From positions 186,001 to 250,000 of the forward strand of contig NZ_JAGGLR010000002.1 in the NCBI RefSeq assembly GCF_017874715.1: a stretch of 64,000 nucleotides of DNA, in the 5' to 3' direction. The position numbers and the translations under genes are program-made. This document shows positions 8,292 through 16,160 of this stretch, piece by piece. The notes below the pieces were generated by a model. The model did no database searches, was not told the origin of the DNA, and saw nothing but the letters and a program-made list of their open reading frames with translations. How positions within the stretch are numbered: position 1 is the stretch's first letter; every line of letters starts with the position of its first letter. The DNA is from Streptomyces iranensis (lineage in GTDB: Bacteria; Actinomycetota; Actinomycetes; Streptomycetales; Streptomycetaceae).

Positions 8292-10135
8292 CCGCGATCA
8301 CCCCCGAGTGCACGGTCGCCCGCTATCTGGCCCGCCGCCTGGCCGAGCTGGGCATCACCCATCTGTTCGGGGTGCCCGGCAACCACCTCGGCCCGTTCCT
8401 CACCACTCTGCGGGCCGAGGGCGACGTCGAGTGGGTCGGCACCCCCACCGAGGGCGGCGCGGGCCAGGCCGCCGACTCCTACGCCCGTCTCCATGGCATC
8501 GGCGCGGCCGCGGTCACCTACAGCGTCGGCGCGTTCAACCTGCTCAACGCCTGTGGCGGGGCGTATGTGGAGCATGTCCCGCTCATCGCCATCAACGCCT
8601 GCCCACCGTACGAGCAGTGGCAGAACTACCGCGCCCTCGGCCTGCTCACCTCCCATATGAGCCCGCGCCGGGAGAGCAACCTGGACGCCTACCGGCAGGT
8701 CACCGTGGAGGCGCAGGTCATCTCCAACCCGGGCCTCGCCCCGGGCCAGATCGACGCCGCGCTCACCGCCTGTCTGTCGGAGCGCAGGCCCGTCTATCTG
8801 GAGGTGATGGAGGATCTGTGGGACGAGCCGTGTGCCGTGGCCGAGCAGCCGCTGCTGCGCCGCGAGCGGCCGTTCAGCGCGCGCAACCAGGCCATGCTGG
8901 ACAATGCCGTCGCCGCGGTCCTCGCGCTGGTCGAGGAGCACCCCGGACCGGACGGCAGGCCCCGCCCGATCGTATGGGCGGGCGAGGAGGTCGAGCGGTT
9001 CCGCCTGGACCGTCAGCTCTCCGATCTGACGCAGGCCACCGGGGTGCCGTTCTGCACCACCGTCGGCGCCAAGGCCGTCCTCGACGAGCGGCTGCCGCAG
9101 TTCCACGGCGTCTACAACGGCAAGGCCAGCCATCCGGATGTGCACTCGATATTCAAGGACTGGGCCACCTGCCGGATCGGCCTCGGCACCTGGTCCACCT
9201 CGAAGAACCTCGGCGGTGAACTGGCCGTCGGCACGGACTGGGTGGTGGCGGCCCGGGGCGGTGTCGGCGTCGGCACCCAGTACTTCCCCGACGTTCAGCT
9301 CGCCCGGCTGATACCGGCCCTCCAGGACGCGCTGGTGGCGCGCTTCGGCTCCGGTGGCCTGACCGCCGACTACTACGCCGAGGCCCACGCCCACCACGGC
9401 GCGGCCGAGGTCCGTCCCGCCTCCCTCGAGGCCCACCGCGCCACGACGCTCCGCGCCGGCGGCTCGTCGTCCGGGTCCGGCGAACGGCTCACGTACGACG
9501 GGGTGTTCGACCGGATCAACCACTTCCTGGCCAAGGAGACCCGGGAGAGCTGGACGGTGGTCTCCGACGCCGCGTTCTCCCTCATCGGCTCGATGAACCT
9601 GACCCTGCCCGCGGGCGGCTTCCTGTCACAGGTCAGCTGGCTGTCCATCGGCTGGTCCGTGGGCGCGGCCACCGGCGCGGCGCTCGCCCCCGAGCGCGGC
9701 CACGCCCGCCCGCTGGTGTTCGTCGGCGACGGCGCCTTCCAGGAGACCTGCCAGGAGATCTCCACCCACACCAGGCTCGGGCTGCGGTCGGTGGTGTTCG
9801 TGATGGACAACGGGCACTTCTACGGCATCGAGCAGATGCTGGTGCACCCGTCCTACTACGCGGACCGGGACTCCCACGGCGCCGATGACACGGAGGGCGC
9901 GGACTTCTACAACGTCCTCCACCCGTGGCACTACGAGCGGCTTGCGGATGTCTTCTCGGACAAAAAGACCCCGGCGCACGGGGTCAGCGTGGCCCACGCC
10001 GCCGAGCTGGACGAGCTGCTGGCCCGCCTCACCGACCCGACCGACCCGGTCAACTCCGGACCACTGCTGGTCCGGGTCCGCCTGCACCGGCACGACTACC
10101 CGCGGGCGATGTCGTACAAAGTGAAAGGGGAGTAG
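8288..10135 (+). CDS. Thiamine-diphosphate-dependent decarboxylase-like enzyme
   Basis: A 615-residue protein of the pyruvate/indolepyruvate decarboxylase and acetolactate synthase superfamily. Glu55 ([17 protein letters not shown]) is the ThDP-activating residue. GDGAFQ at 480-485 with Asn508 in MDNGHFY forms the Mg-ThDP motif. The paired His typical of pyruvate decarboxylases is not seen; the corresponding stretch reads [11 protein letters not shown] with one His at 123. Therefore decarboxylation, carboligation or oxidative chemistry all remain possible. GTG 8288 overlaps the oxidase stop. The likely substrate is the keto acid made by the upstream oxidase. Confidence 0.87.
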   Translation: MTAITPECTVARYLARRLAELGITHLFGVPGNHLGPFLTTLRAEGDVEWVGTPTEGGAGQAADSYARLHGIGAAAVTYSVGAFNLLNACGGAYVEHVPLIAINACPPYEQWQNYRALGLLTSHMSPRRESNLDAYRQVTVEAQVISNPGLAPGQIDAALTACLSERRPVYLEVMEDLWDEPCAVAEQPLLRRERPFSARNQAMLDNAVAAVLALVEEHPGPDGRPRPIVWAGEEVERFRLDRQLSDLTQATGVPFCTTVGAKAVLDERLPQFHGVYNGKASHPDVHSIFKDWATCRIGLGTWSTSKNLGGELAVGTDWVVAARGGVGVGTQYFPDVQLARLIPALQDALVARFGSGGLTADYYAEAHAHHGAAEVRPASLEAHRATTLRAGGSSSGSGERLTYDGVFDRINHFLAKETRESWTVVSDAAFSLIGSMNLTLPAGGFLSQVSWLSIGWSVGAATGAALAPERGHARPLVFVGDGAFQETCQEISTHTRLGLRSVVFVMDNGHFYGIEQMLVHPSYYADRDSHGADDTEGADFYNVLHPWHYERLADVFSDKKTPAHGVSVAHAAELDELLARLTDPTDPVNSGPLLVRVRLHRHDYPRAMSYKVKGE

Positions 10136-10139
10136 GAGC

Positions 10140-10646
10140 ATGTCGGAAATCATCAATGTGCTGATCGCGTTCGACGCGTACTCGATCGCCAAGCAGTATC
10201 CCGACGCGTCAAAGGACTACAACGCGCCGACGTATGTCGACCAGAGCCTGATCTATATGACGACGCGTCAGGACCGCGTCGTCGGCACCTCGGGGGCCGA
10301 GCTGAACTTCCGTGCCAACCCCAGGGACATCGTCAGGTGGCGCGAGACGACGCTGTCGCTCAACAGCGAGTACTGCGCCCTGCTGTACAGGTACGTGAGC
10401 GCCGACCCGCTCATCAGCACACCGCAGGTCGTGATCGGCGACGGGACCTATCCGATCCCGAAGGACGGGGCCACCGACCGGCCGGACTTCGATACGCAGG
10501 ACTACGAGGATCACTTCTGGGAGGCGGACGTCAAGAAGATCGGCGAGGTCACCTACCACTTCTACTTCCAGATCCTGGACAGCGATCAGCAGCTGGTGGG
10601 GTACTTCCAGTGGGACCCGTTCATCACCATCGAGAAGCGTTCCTGA
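10140..10646 (+). CDS. PixA/AidA-family (inclusion body) protein
   Basis: A 168-residue protein beginning SEIINVLIAFDAYSIAKQYPDASKD. It carries family landmarks: an N-terminal strand with (V)LIAFD, a central LNFRANPRDIVRWRETTLSLNSEYCALLYRY stretch, and an ending ...GYFQWDPFITI. Homologues include Xenorhabdus PixA, which forms crystalline inclusions, and quorum-controlled AidA of Ralstonia/Burkholderia; the biochemical function is unknown. It has no signal peptide. Start lies four bases after the preceding stop with GGGGAGTAGGAGC upstream, so it is the third gene of the oxidase operon. Confidence 0.8.
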   Translation: MSEIINVLIAFDAYSIAKQYPDASKDYNAPTYVDQSLIYMTTRQDRVVGTSGAELNFRANPRDIVRWRETTLSLNSEYCALLYRYVSADPLISTPQVVIGDGTYPIPKDGATDRPDFDTQDYEDHFWEADVKKIGEVTYHFYFQILDSDQQLVGYFQWDPFITIEKRS

Positions 10647-10677
10647 CGGCCCTCCCCGCGGTCAGGTAGCGGCACAT

Positions 10678-10713
10678 CCCGTAGGCGGCGCGGACACCCG
10701 CACCGCCTACGGG
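10678..10713. terminator. Bidirectional hairpin terminator
   Basis: CCCGTAGGCGG pairs perfectly with CCGCCTACGGG across a 14-base loop, and CACAT/ATGTG extends the stem with one bulge. It lies between the convergent PixA-family and polysaccharide lyase genes. Confidence 0.8.
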
Positions 10714-10719
10714 CATGTG

Positions 10720-11511
10720 TCACCAGTTGGCGGGCTCGGCGAGGCTGTAGGAGTCGGCGATGCGCGCCTGGTCGTGGAAGACGGAGAGCTCCGACGGGCC
10801 CGCGGGCGGGTTCTCGCGCCAGCCGGTGCAGTAGATCCCGGACGACCAGCGGACCGTGTTCGACGTCTTGGGCAGCACGGTGACCCCGGTCTTGCTGTAC
10901 TTCTTCACACCGTTGACCCAGATCTCGAAGGCGCCGTCGGTCGCGTGGAACTTGAGGCGTGTGACGATCCGGATCCACGTACCGCGCAGATCGGTCACCT
11001 TGGCGACGTTCGCGCTGAAGCCACCGGATCCGCCTATGCGCAGTTCGTCGTTCTGGATGAACATCAGCTCCCAGGGGCCCTCGGGATCCTCGGGCGACCA
11101 CTGCTGGAAGGTGACGTTCTGGTCGTGGAACCGCCAGTCGGGGGCTACGTAGACGGCCTGGCCGTAGTAGCGGTCCTGACCGACGGCCTGGGTGGACGAC
11201 TGCACGGTCTCGGAGTGGTAGCCACCGCCCTCGTTGACGTACGTCTGCTTGGCCTCGATGGCGTTGCCGCCCTTGTAGGCGGGGGTGGTGACATTGCGGA
11301 TGACGCCTTGCTTCTGGGGCTTCTGCGGGTAGTTGGACCACCCTTGGACGGTGCCCTCGTTCTGGAAGTAGACCCCGGCGGGCAATGCCCGGACACCCGC
11401 GTCGCTCCGGGCGCCCGCCTCCGCGGTGCCACCGCTGAGGGCGAGGCCGCCGACCAGTGCGCCGGTGACGCAGAGCAGATGGATCCGTTTGCAGACCCGT
11501 TTCACTAACAT
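10720..11511 (-). CDS. Secreted polysaccharide lyase (heparin-lyase-I/PL20 glucuronan-lyase-like)
   Basis: A 263-residue protein with a Sec signal peptide (KRVCKRIHLL then a hydrophobic core, cleavage near TAEA-GA). The body is a beta-jelly-roll lyase: YYGQAVYVAPDWRFHD, NVTFQQWSPEDPEGPW, LRGTWIRIVTRLKFHATDGAFEIWVNG, and SSGIYCTGW. Such enzymes cleave uronic-acid polysaccharides by beta-elimination outside the cell. ATG 11511 is preferred over longer in-frame starts because AGAGGATT lies eight bases upstream and the signal peptide begins there. The precise polymer is uncertain (glucuronan or related). Confidence 0.78.
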   Translation of the reverse strand: MLVKRVCKRIHLLCVTGALVGGLALSGGTAEAGARSDAGVRALPAGVYFQNEGTVQGWSNYPQKPQKQGVIRNVTTPAYKGGNAIEAKQTYVNEGGGYHSETVQSSTQAVGQDRYYGQAVYVAPDWRFHDQNVTFQQWSPEDPEGPWELMFIQNDELRIGGSGGFSANVAKVTDLRGTWIRIVTRLKFHATDGAFEIWVNGVKKYSKTGVTVLPKTSNTVRWSSGIYCTGWRENPPAGPSELSVFHDQARIADSYSLAEPANW

Positions 11512-11633
11512 CCGATCAATCCTCTCGGAGAGCCTTGGCTCAGGTCTGAACTTTTCCCAGAAGCTACCGCCCATAGGATGACGCGTCCACATCAACAAGA
11601 GGATAGGTCCGATGACAGTGCCAGTTTCGAGGT

Positions 11634-12494
11634 CTAGCGCACGTGGAAGACCCCCGCAGCGTGTGCCGCGGCCGGGGCGCTCAGCAAGGTATGGAGCCGG
11701 TCGAACAGTTCGCCCGCGGCCACGCCGTTCCACTCCGGCGGAAGCAGCTCCAGGGCGAGCCCCGGGTCGCGGTAGGGCATGCGCCGCCACTGGGTCAGCA
11801 TCGGTACGTACGTCCGGAACGCCTCCAGTGGCCGCGGCTCACGACGCGTCACCGTGTCCAGGACGGGGCGGTACCGGTGCAGGAAGTCCGCGTACATGAC
11901 GGTGAGTTCGTCCAGGTCCCACCAGGAGCGGACCTTCTGCCGCGGGTCCCCGAAGGCCACGTGGTCGCCGGTGAAGATGTCGGCGTACGCGGACAGCTCC
12001 CGGCGTTCCAGGGTGCGCCGTGCCTCGTCCGCCAGGTGTCCGGGGGCGATCCAGACGCCTGACGCGGCGGTGCCGAAGCCCAGCCGGGTCAGGGCCGTCC
12101 GCAGGGCGTGCCGCTTCTCGCGCTCGGACTCGGGCACGGAGAACACCACGAGCACCCAGCCGTCCTCGCGGGACGCCCTGGCCTGCCGGAAGATGCGTAC
12201 GTCCCCCTCGGCGAGCGTCTGCAGGGTGGAGTCGGCGAGCGAGTACCCGGCGACGCCTTCGCGGCGCTCGGCGCGCAGCACCTCGCGGCGTTTCATCCGG
12301 GAGACCGAGGACCGCACGGCCCGGCTCTCCACGCCGAGGTCCGCCATGAGACCGATCAGCGAGGCGACCGAGAGCCAGTTGCGCTCGCCCCGGGCGTAGA
12401 GGCCGTAGAGCGTGAGGATGAGCGGGGCGTGCCGGGACTCCCGTTCGCCCGCCACGGTGGTGGCCGGTGTCGTCTGCGCGGTCATTCCCGGCAC
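11634..12494 (-). CDS. PaaX-family transcriptional regulator
   Basis: A 286-residue regulator with PaaX features: a winged-helix N terminus (LILTLYGLYARGERNWLSVASLIGLMADLGVESRAVRSSVSRM), a central ferredoxin-like domain (WVLVVFSVPESEREKRHALRTALTRLGFG), and the C-terminal PaaX_C segment with WWDLDELTVMYADFLHRY. PaaX represses phenylacetyl-CoA catabolism and binds the CoA thioester. It lies 12 bases downstream of the RidA gene in one operon, divergent from the aryl-CoA ligase cluster. By inference it responds to an aromatic acyl-CoA made by that cluster. Confidence 0.9.
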   Translation of the reverse strand: MPGMTAQTTPATTVAGERESRHAPLILTLYGLYARGERNWLSVASLIGLMADLGVESRAVRSSVSRMKRREVLRAERREGVAGYSLADSTLQTLAEGDVRIFRQARASREDGWVLVVFSVPESEREKRHALRTALTRLGFGTAASGVWIAPGHLADEARRTLERRELSAYADIFTGDHVAFGDPRQKVRSWWDLDELTVMYADFLHRYRPVLDTVTRREPRPLEAFRTYVPMLTQWRRMPYRDPGLALELLPPEWNGVAAGELFDRLHTLLSAPAAAHAAGVFHVR

Positions 12495-12506
12495 CCTAAC
12501 GTCTGG

Positions 12507-12926
12507 CTACGTGCGCGGCGCCACCAGCCGTTCCTCCGGTATCACGGCCACACCCAGGATCTCGATCACGGCTTCGGGCTGCCACAGCGCCGTGCAGCCG
12601 ATGCCCGCCATGGCCGGGTAGACGGGCCCGGCGAGCTCGCGCCAGACCTTGCCGATCTCCTTGCCGTGCGCCTGGTAGTCGGGGATGTCGGTGAGGTAGA
12701 TGGTCACGCTCACCAGATCCTCGGGCCGCCCGCCGGCCTCGCGCAGCGTGGTGAGCAGATTGCCGAACGCCTGCCGGAACTGCTCGACGACGCCCCCCGG
12801 AACGATCTTCATGTCCGCGTCGAGGGCGGTCTGCCCTCCCAGGTGGAGGGTGTTTCCGGCGAGTGTTCCGTGTGAGTAGCCGCTGGGCTTCGGCAGATCG
12901 GGCGGGTTCACGGGGACGGGGGTCAT
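12507..12926 (-). CDS. RidA/YjgF-family protein (enamine/imine deaminase-like)
   Basis: A 139-residue protein that fits the RidA trimer fold: GYSHGTLAGNTLHLGGQTALDADMKIVPGGVVEQFRQAFGNLLTTL, then VSVTIYLTDIPDY and the C-terminal VIEILGVAVIPEERLV. Canonical RidA enzymes hydrolyse enamine/imine intermediates, using an Arg near the C terminus; that position is not the usual C-x-R-x-E here, so activity is uncertain. ATG 12926 follows GGAGG. It is first in the ridA-paaX operon and divergent from an aryl-CoA pathway. Confidence 0.85.
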   Translation of the reverse strand: MTPVPVNPPDLPKPSGYSHGTLAGNTLHLGGQTALDADMKIVPGGVVEQFRQAFGNLLTTLREAGGRPEDLVSVTIYLTDIPDYQAHGKEIGKVWRELAGPVYPAMAGIGCTALWQPEAVIEILGVAVIPEERLVAPRT

Positions 12927-13050
12927 GGTGCCTCCGGCTCGGTTGTGTTCCGTCCTGCCCCACGGCCGGACAGGTGTATTGACTTTAGATGACGACCGTG
13001 AGAAACACGAGACATCGGATCCTGGTCCCCGACTGAACGGAGCCGACCCC
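12927..13050. promoter_or_regulatory. Divergent promoter region of the ridA-paaX and aryl-CoA operons
   Basis: This 124-bp gap must hold the promoters of both operons. TTGACT at 12979-12984 is a -35-like element for the plus-strand operon. No strong palindrome was found, so the PaaX site is not defined. Confidence 0.4.
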
Positions 13051-13536
13051 ATGGAGCCCGATCTGAGCAAGTACCGCCTCGAGGGCGACAATTCGATGTA
13101 CCAGCTGCCCAGCGGCATCGTCGCCCCCGTGGTGACCCGCGGCGGCCTCGAGAACGCGAACACCGCCGACTCGGGCGGTGCCGTCCGCATCTCGGGCGTG
13201 AGCATCCAGCACACCCCCGCCACCCGTCTCTGGTTCGGCAAGGTCAGCAACGAACCGGGCTATCGCTCGGTGACCCACCACCACGGCGAGGCCGAGACCG
13301 GTGGCTATGTCCTGTCCGGCCGGGCCCGTATCTACTTCGGCGAGGAGCTCCGGGACTACGTCGACATGGAGGAGGGCGACTGGGTCTTCGTACCGCCGTT
13401 CATGCCGCACGTGGAGTGCAACCTCTCCCGCACCAAGCCGCTGACCTGGATGACCACCCGCACACCGGAGAACATCGTGGTCAACCTGCCCGATATCGCC
13501 GACACCGAGCTGCGCGACTGGCTGGACCGCCGATGA
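13051..13536 (+). CDS. Single-domain cupin protein
   Basis: A 161-residue protein with one cupin barrel. The first motif is SVTHHHGEAETGGYVLSGRARIYFG (His-His-His, Glu) and the second is VFVPPFMPHVECN (His). These metal ligands are complete, so it is probably a metal-dependent enzyme or sensor. It is far too short to be a bicupin gentisate dioxygenase. It opens the plus-strand aromatic operon; its stop overlaps the next start (ATGA at 13533-13536). Confidence 0.82.
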   Translation: MEPDLSKYRLEGDNSMYQLPSGIVAPVVTRGGLENANTADSGGAVRISGVSIQHTPATRLWFGKVSNEPGYRSVTHHHGEAETGGYVLSGRARIYFGEELRDYVDMEEGDWVFVPPFMPHVECNLSRTKPLTWMTTRTPENIVVNLPDIADTELRDWLDRR

Positions 13537-14435
13537 CCCCGACGACCCCCACCTCGGCCGTCTTCACCGCCGCCGTCGCCCTCAAGCCCACCCAGCCCGA
13601 ACACTTCGACCTCGCCTTCACCGCCACCACCCAGCCCTGCCCCTGGCCCAAGGCGTACGGCGGCGATCTGGTGGCCCAGGCCGCGGCGGCGGCCATGCGG
13701 TCGGTGACCGACGGCAAGTCGCCGCACTCGATGCACAGTTACTTCCTGCGCCCCGCCGACATCGGCGCCGAGGTGCGCTACGAGGTGGAGGTGGTGCGCG
13801 ACGGCCGCGGCTACAGCACCCGGCAGGTGCGCGGCTACCAGAACGGCAAGACCCTGTACGTCTGCCTGGCCGGATTCGCCGCGGGCGAGGCCGGTGCGGA
13901 CTTCCACACCGAATTCGGCGAGGACGTGCCCGGCCCGGAGAGCCTGCCGAGTTCGGCGGAGTACCTCGCCGAGCGCGGTGGCGGCTCCATGACCGAGGAG
14001 TCCAAGGCGTACTGGTCCGGCGGCCGCGGCTTCGACATGCGGCACGTCCCCGGCCCGGTCTATCTCACCGTCGAGGGAGAGCGCCTTCCGCACCAGGCGG
14101 TCTGGCTGAAGCCCTTCGACCCGCTGCGCCCGGTCGACGGGCTGACCGACGCCCAGCGGGACCTCGCCGCCCTGGCGTATGTGTGCGACTACACGATCCT
14201 CGAACCCGTGCTGCGGGTGCTCGACCTGCCCTGGGCCAGACCCGGGCTGGTCACCGCGAGCCTCGACCACGCGATGTGGTTCCACCGCCCGGGGCCGGTG
14301 GACGGCTGGCTGCTCTACGTCCAGGAGGCCGTCGCCGCCGACGCGGGCCGGGGCCTGGGCACGGGGCGCTTCTTCACGCGCGATCACCGCCACCTGGCCA
14401 CCGTGGTCCAGGAGGGCCTGATCCGCCCCACCTGA
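13533..14435 (+). CDS. Acyl-CoA thioesterase II (TesB-like, double hotdog)
   Basis: A 300-residue protein with two hotdog domains. The N-terminal one contains CPWPKAYGGDLVAQAAAAAM and HSMHSYFLRPADIGAEVRYEVEVVRDGRGYSTRQV. The C-terminal one includes LAALAYVCDYTILEPVLRV, ASLDHAMWFHRPGPVDGWLLYVQEA and GRGLGTGRFFTRD. Thioesterases in CoA-dependent aromatic pathways release dead-end acyl-CoA or regenerate CoA. It is translationally coupled to the cupin gene and followed 40 bases later by the ligase. Confidence 0.88.
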   Translation: MTPTTPTSAVFTAAVALKPTQPEHFDLAFTATTQPCPWPKAYGGDLVAQAAAAAMRSVTDGKSPHSMHSYFLRPADIGAEVRYEVEVVRDGRGYSTRQVRGYQNGKTLYVCLAGFAAGEAGADFHTEFGEDVPGPESLPSSAEYLAERGGGSMTEESKAYWSGGRGFDMRHVPGPVYLTVEGERLPHQAVWLKPFDPLRPVDGLTDAQRDLAALAYVCDYTILEPVLRVLDLPWARPGLVTASLDHAMWFHRPGPVDGWLLYVQEAVAADAGRGLGTGRFFTRDHRHLATVVQEGLIRPT

Positions 14436-14475
14436 CCCGCCGCTCTCCCCGGCGGGCTCCCGGAAGGACTCTTCC

Positions 14476-16149
14476 GTGACTCTTCCGCTCCCCCTCTCGC
14501 CCTCGGCGCACCTCGACACCTTCACCCGCGACCAGCTGCCCCCCGCGCATCTGTGGCCCACCCTCGAATTCACCACGCCGGAACTGCGCTACCCGGACCG
14601 GCTCAACGCGGCCACCGAGCTCATCGACACCCCCACCGCGCTGTTCGGCCCCGACCGCCCCGCCCTGCGCACCCCGTCCGGTGAGGTGTGGACGTACGGC
14701 GAACTGCGCATCCGCGCCAATCAGGTGGCCCAGGTGCTCACCGAGGACCTGGGCCTGGTGCCGGGGCGGCGGGTCCTGCTGCGCTCGCCCAACACCCCCT
14801 GGACCGTGGCGGCCTGGCTCGGCGTCCTGAAGGCCGGTGGCGTAGTGGTGACCACGATGGCCGCCCTGCGCACCCGGGAGCTCGTCCCCGTGGCCGAGCG
14901 CACCCTGCCGTCGATCGCCCTGGTGGACCACCGGTTCGCCGATGACGTCCGCACGGTCCGGGACACCGTGCTGCCCGGACTGACGGTGGTGGAGTACGGC
15001 TCCACCGGCCCGGAGGATCTGGTGGCCAGGGCCACGGGCAAGTCCGGTGAGTTCACAGGCGTGGACACCGCCGCCGACGATGTGGCGCTGCTCGGCCCCA
15101 CCTCCGGATCCACCGGCGCGCCCAAGATCACCATGCATTTCCACCGGGACGTCCTGTCCATCGACAACACCTTCGGCCGCCACACCCTGGGCCTGGTCCC
15201 GGACGACCTGGTGGCCTGCACCGCGCCCCTGGCCTTCACCTTCGGCCTCGGCATGCTGGTCGTCTTCCCGCTGCGGGCCGGAGCCTGCGCCCTGCTGACG
15301 GAGTCCGCCACTCCCCCGCAGCTCGCGGAGCTGGTGGAGCGGCACGGCGTCACCGCCCTGGCCACCGCGCCCACCGCCTACCGGGCGATCCTGCGCGAGG
15401 GCGCCGAGCGGCGGCTGGCCGGGCTGCGCATCGGCGTGTCCGCGGGTGAGCACATACCCCGCGCCACCTGGCAGGAGCTGCGGACCCGCATCGGCCTCGG
15501 GATCATCGACGGCATCGGCGCCACCGAGCTGCTGCACATCTTCATCTCCGCGGCCGGAGACGACATCCGGCCCGGCGCCACGGGCAGGGCGGTCCCCGGC
15601 TACCGCGCCACCGTCCTCGGCCCCGACGGCGCGGAACTCGGCCCCGGGGAGCCCGGCAGACTCGGGGTCATCGGCCCCGTCGGCTGCCGCTACCTGGGTG
15701 GCGAACGCCAGCGGGACTACGTCCTGGAGGGCTGGAACGTCACCGGTGACATCTTCCACCGGGACGAGGACGGCTACTTCCACTACCACGCCCGCAGCGA
15801 CAGCATGATCGTCTCCTCCGGATACAACATCGGCGGCCCCGAGGTGGAGGCCGCCGTCGACACCCACCCGGACGTCGTGGAATCCGCCGTGGTGGCCCGC
15901 CCCGACGCCGAGCGCGGCTCGATCGTGTGCGCCTTCGTGGTGCTGCGGGACGGTGTACCCGGCGACGCGGCCAAGGCGAAGGAGATCCAGGACCACGTCA
16001 AGCAGGCCCTGGCGCCCTACAAATACCCGCGCGAGGTGCGATTCCACAGCGCCCTGCCGCGCAACACCAGCGGCAAACTCCAGCGCTTCGCGCTCCGCAA
16101 GATCATCGAAGACGAGCAGGCCTCCGCCGAGGCCGTCGCCGAGAGTTGA
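14476..16149 (+). CDS. Aryl-CoA ligase (benzoate/2-aminobenzoate-CoA ligase type)
   Basis: A 557-residue AMP-forming acyl-CoA synthetase. The P-loop-like motif is LLGPTSGSTGAPKITMHFHRD, the adenylate motif region is GIGATELLHIFISAAGDDIRPG, and the C terminus carries YNIGGPEVEAAVDTHPDV and the catalytic Lys in RNTSGKLQRFALR. The GIGATELLHIF type and overall length match benzoate- and 2-aminobenzoate-CoA ligases. It would convert an aromatic acid, ATP and CoA into the aryl-CoA used by the next enzyme. GTG start 14476 follows GGAAGGACTCTTCC. No carrier-protein domain is adjacent, so it is not an NRPS module. Confidence 0.88.
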   Translation: MTLPLPLSPSAHLDTFTRDQLPPAHLWPTLEFTTPELRYPDRLNAATELIDTPTALFGPDRPALRTPSGEVWTYGELRIRANQVAQVLTEDLGLVPGRRVLLRSPNTPWTVAAWLGVLKAGGVVVTTMAALRTRELVPVAERTLPSIALVDHRFADDVRTVRDTVLPGLTVVEYGSTGPEDLVARATGKSGEFTGVDTAADDVALLGPTSGSTGAPKITMHFHRDVLSIDNTFGRHTLGLVPDDLVACTAPLAFTFGLGMLVVFPLRAGACALLTESATPPQLAELVERHGVTALATAPTAYRAILREGAERRLAGLRIGVSAGEHIPRATWQELRTRIGLGIIDGIGATELLHIFISAAGDDIRPGATGRAVPGYRATVLGPDGAELGPGEPGRLGVIGPVGCRYLGGERQRDYVLEGWNVTGDIFHRDEDGYFHYHARSDSMIVSSGYNIGGPEVEAAVDTHPDVVESAVVARPDAERGSIVCAFVVLRDGVPGDAAKAKEIQDHVKQALAPYKYPREVRFHSALPRNTSGKLQRFALRKIIEDEQASAEAVAES

Positions 16150-16160
16150 GAGGAACCCCC

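Noticed and set aside
13051..13536. Cupin gene as gentisate 1,2-dioxygenase
   Set aside because: Only one cupin barrel and 161 residues; gentisate dioxygenases are bicupins of roughly twice this length.
14374..16047. 557-codon frame opposite the aryl-CoA ligase
   Set aside because: Mirror-image shadow of the ligase; His/Gly/Arg-rich translation without motifs.
14476..16149. AMP-binding protein as an NRPS adenylation domain
   Set aside because: No carrier, condensation or thioesterase module; neighbours and the GIGATELLHIF motif fit an aryl-CoA ligase.
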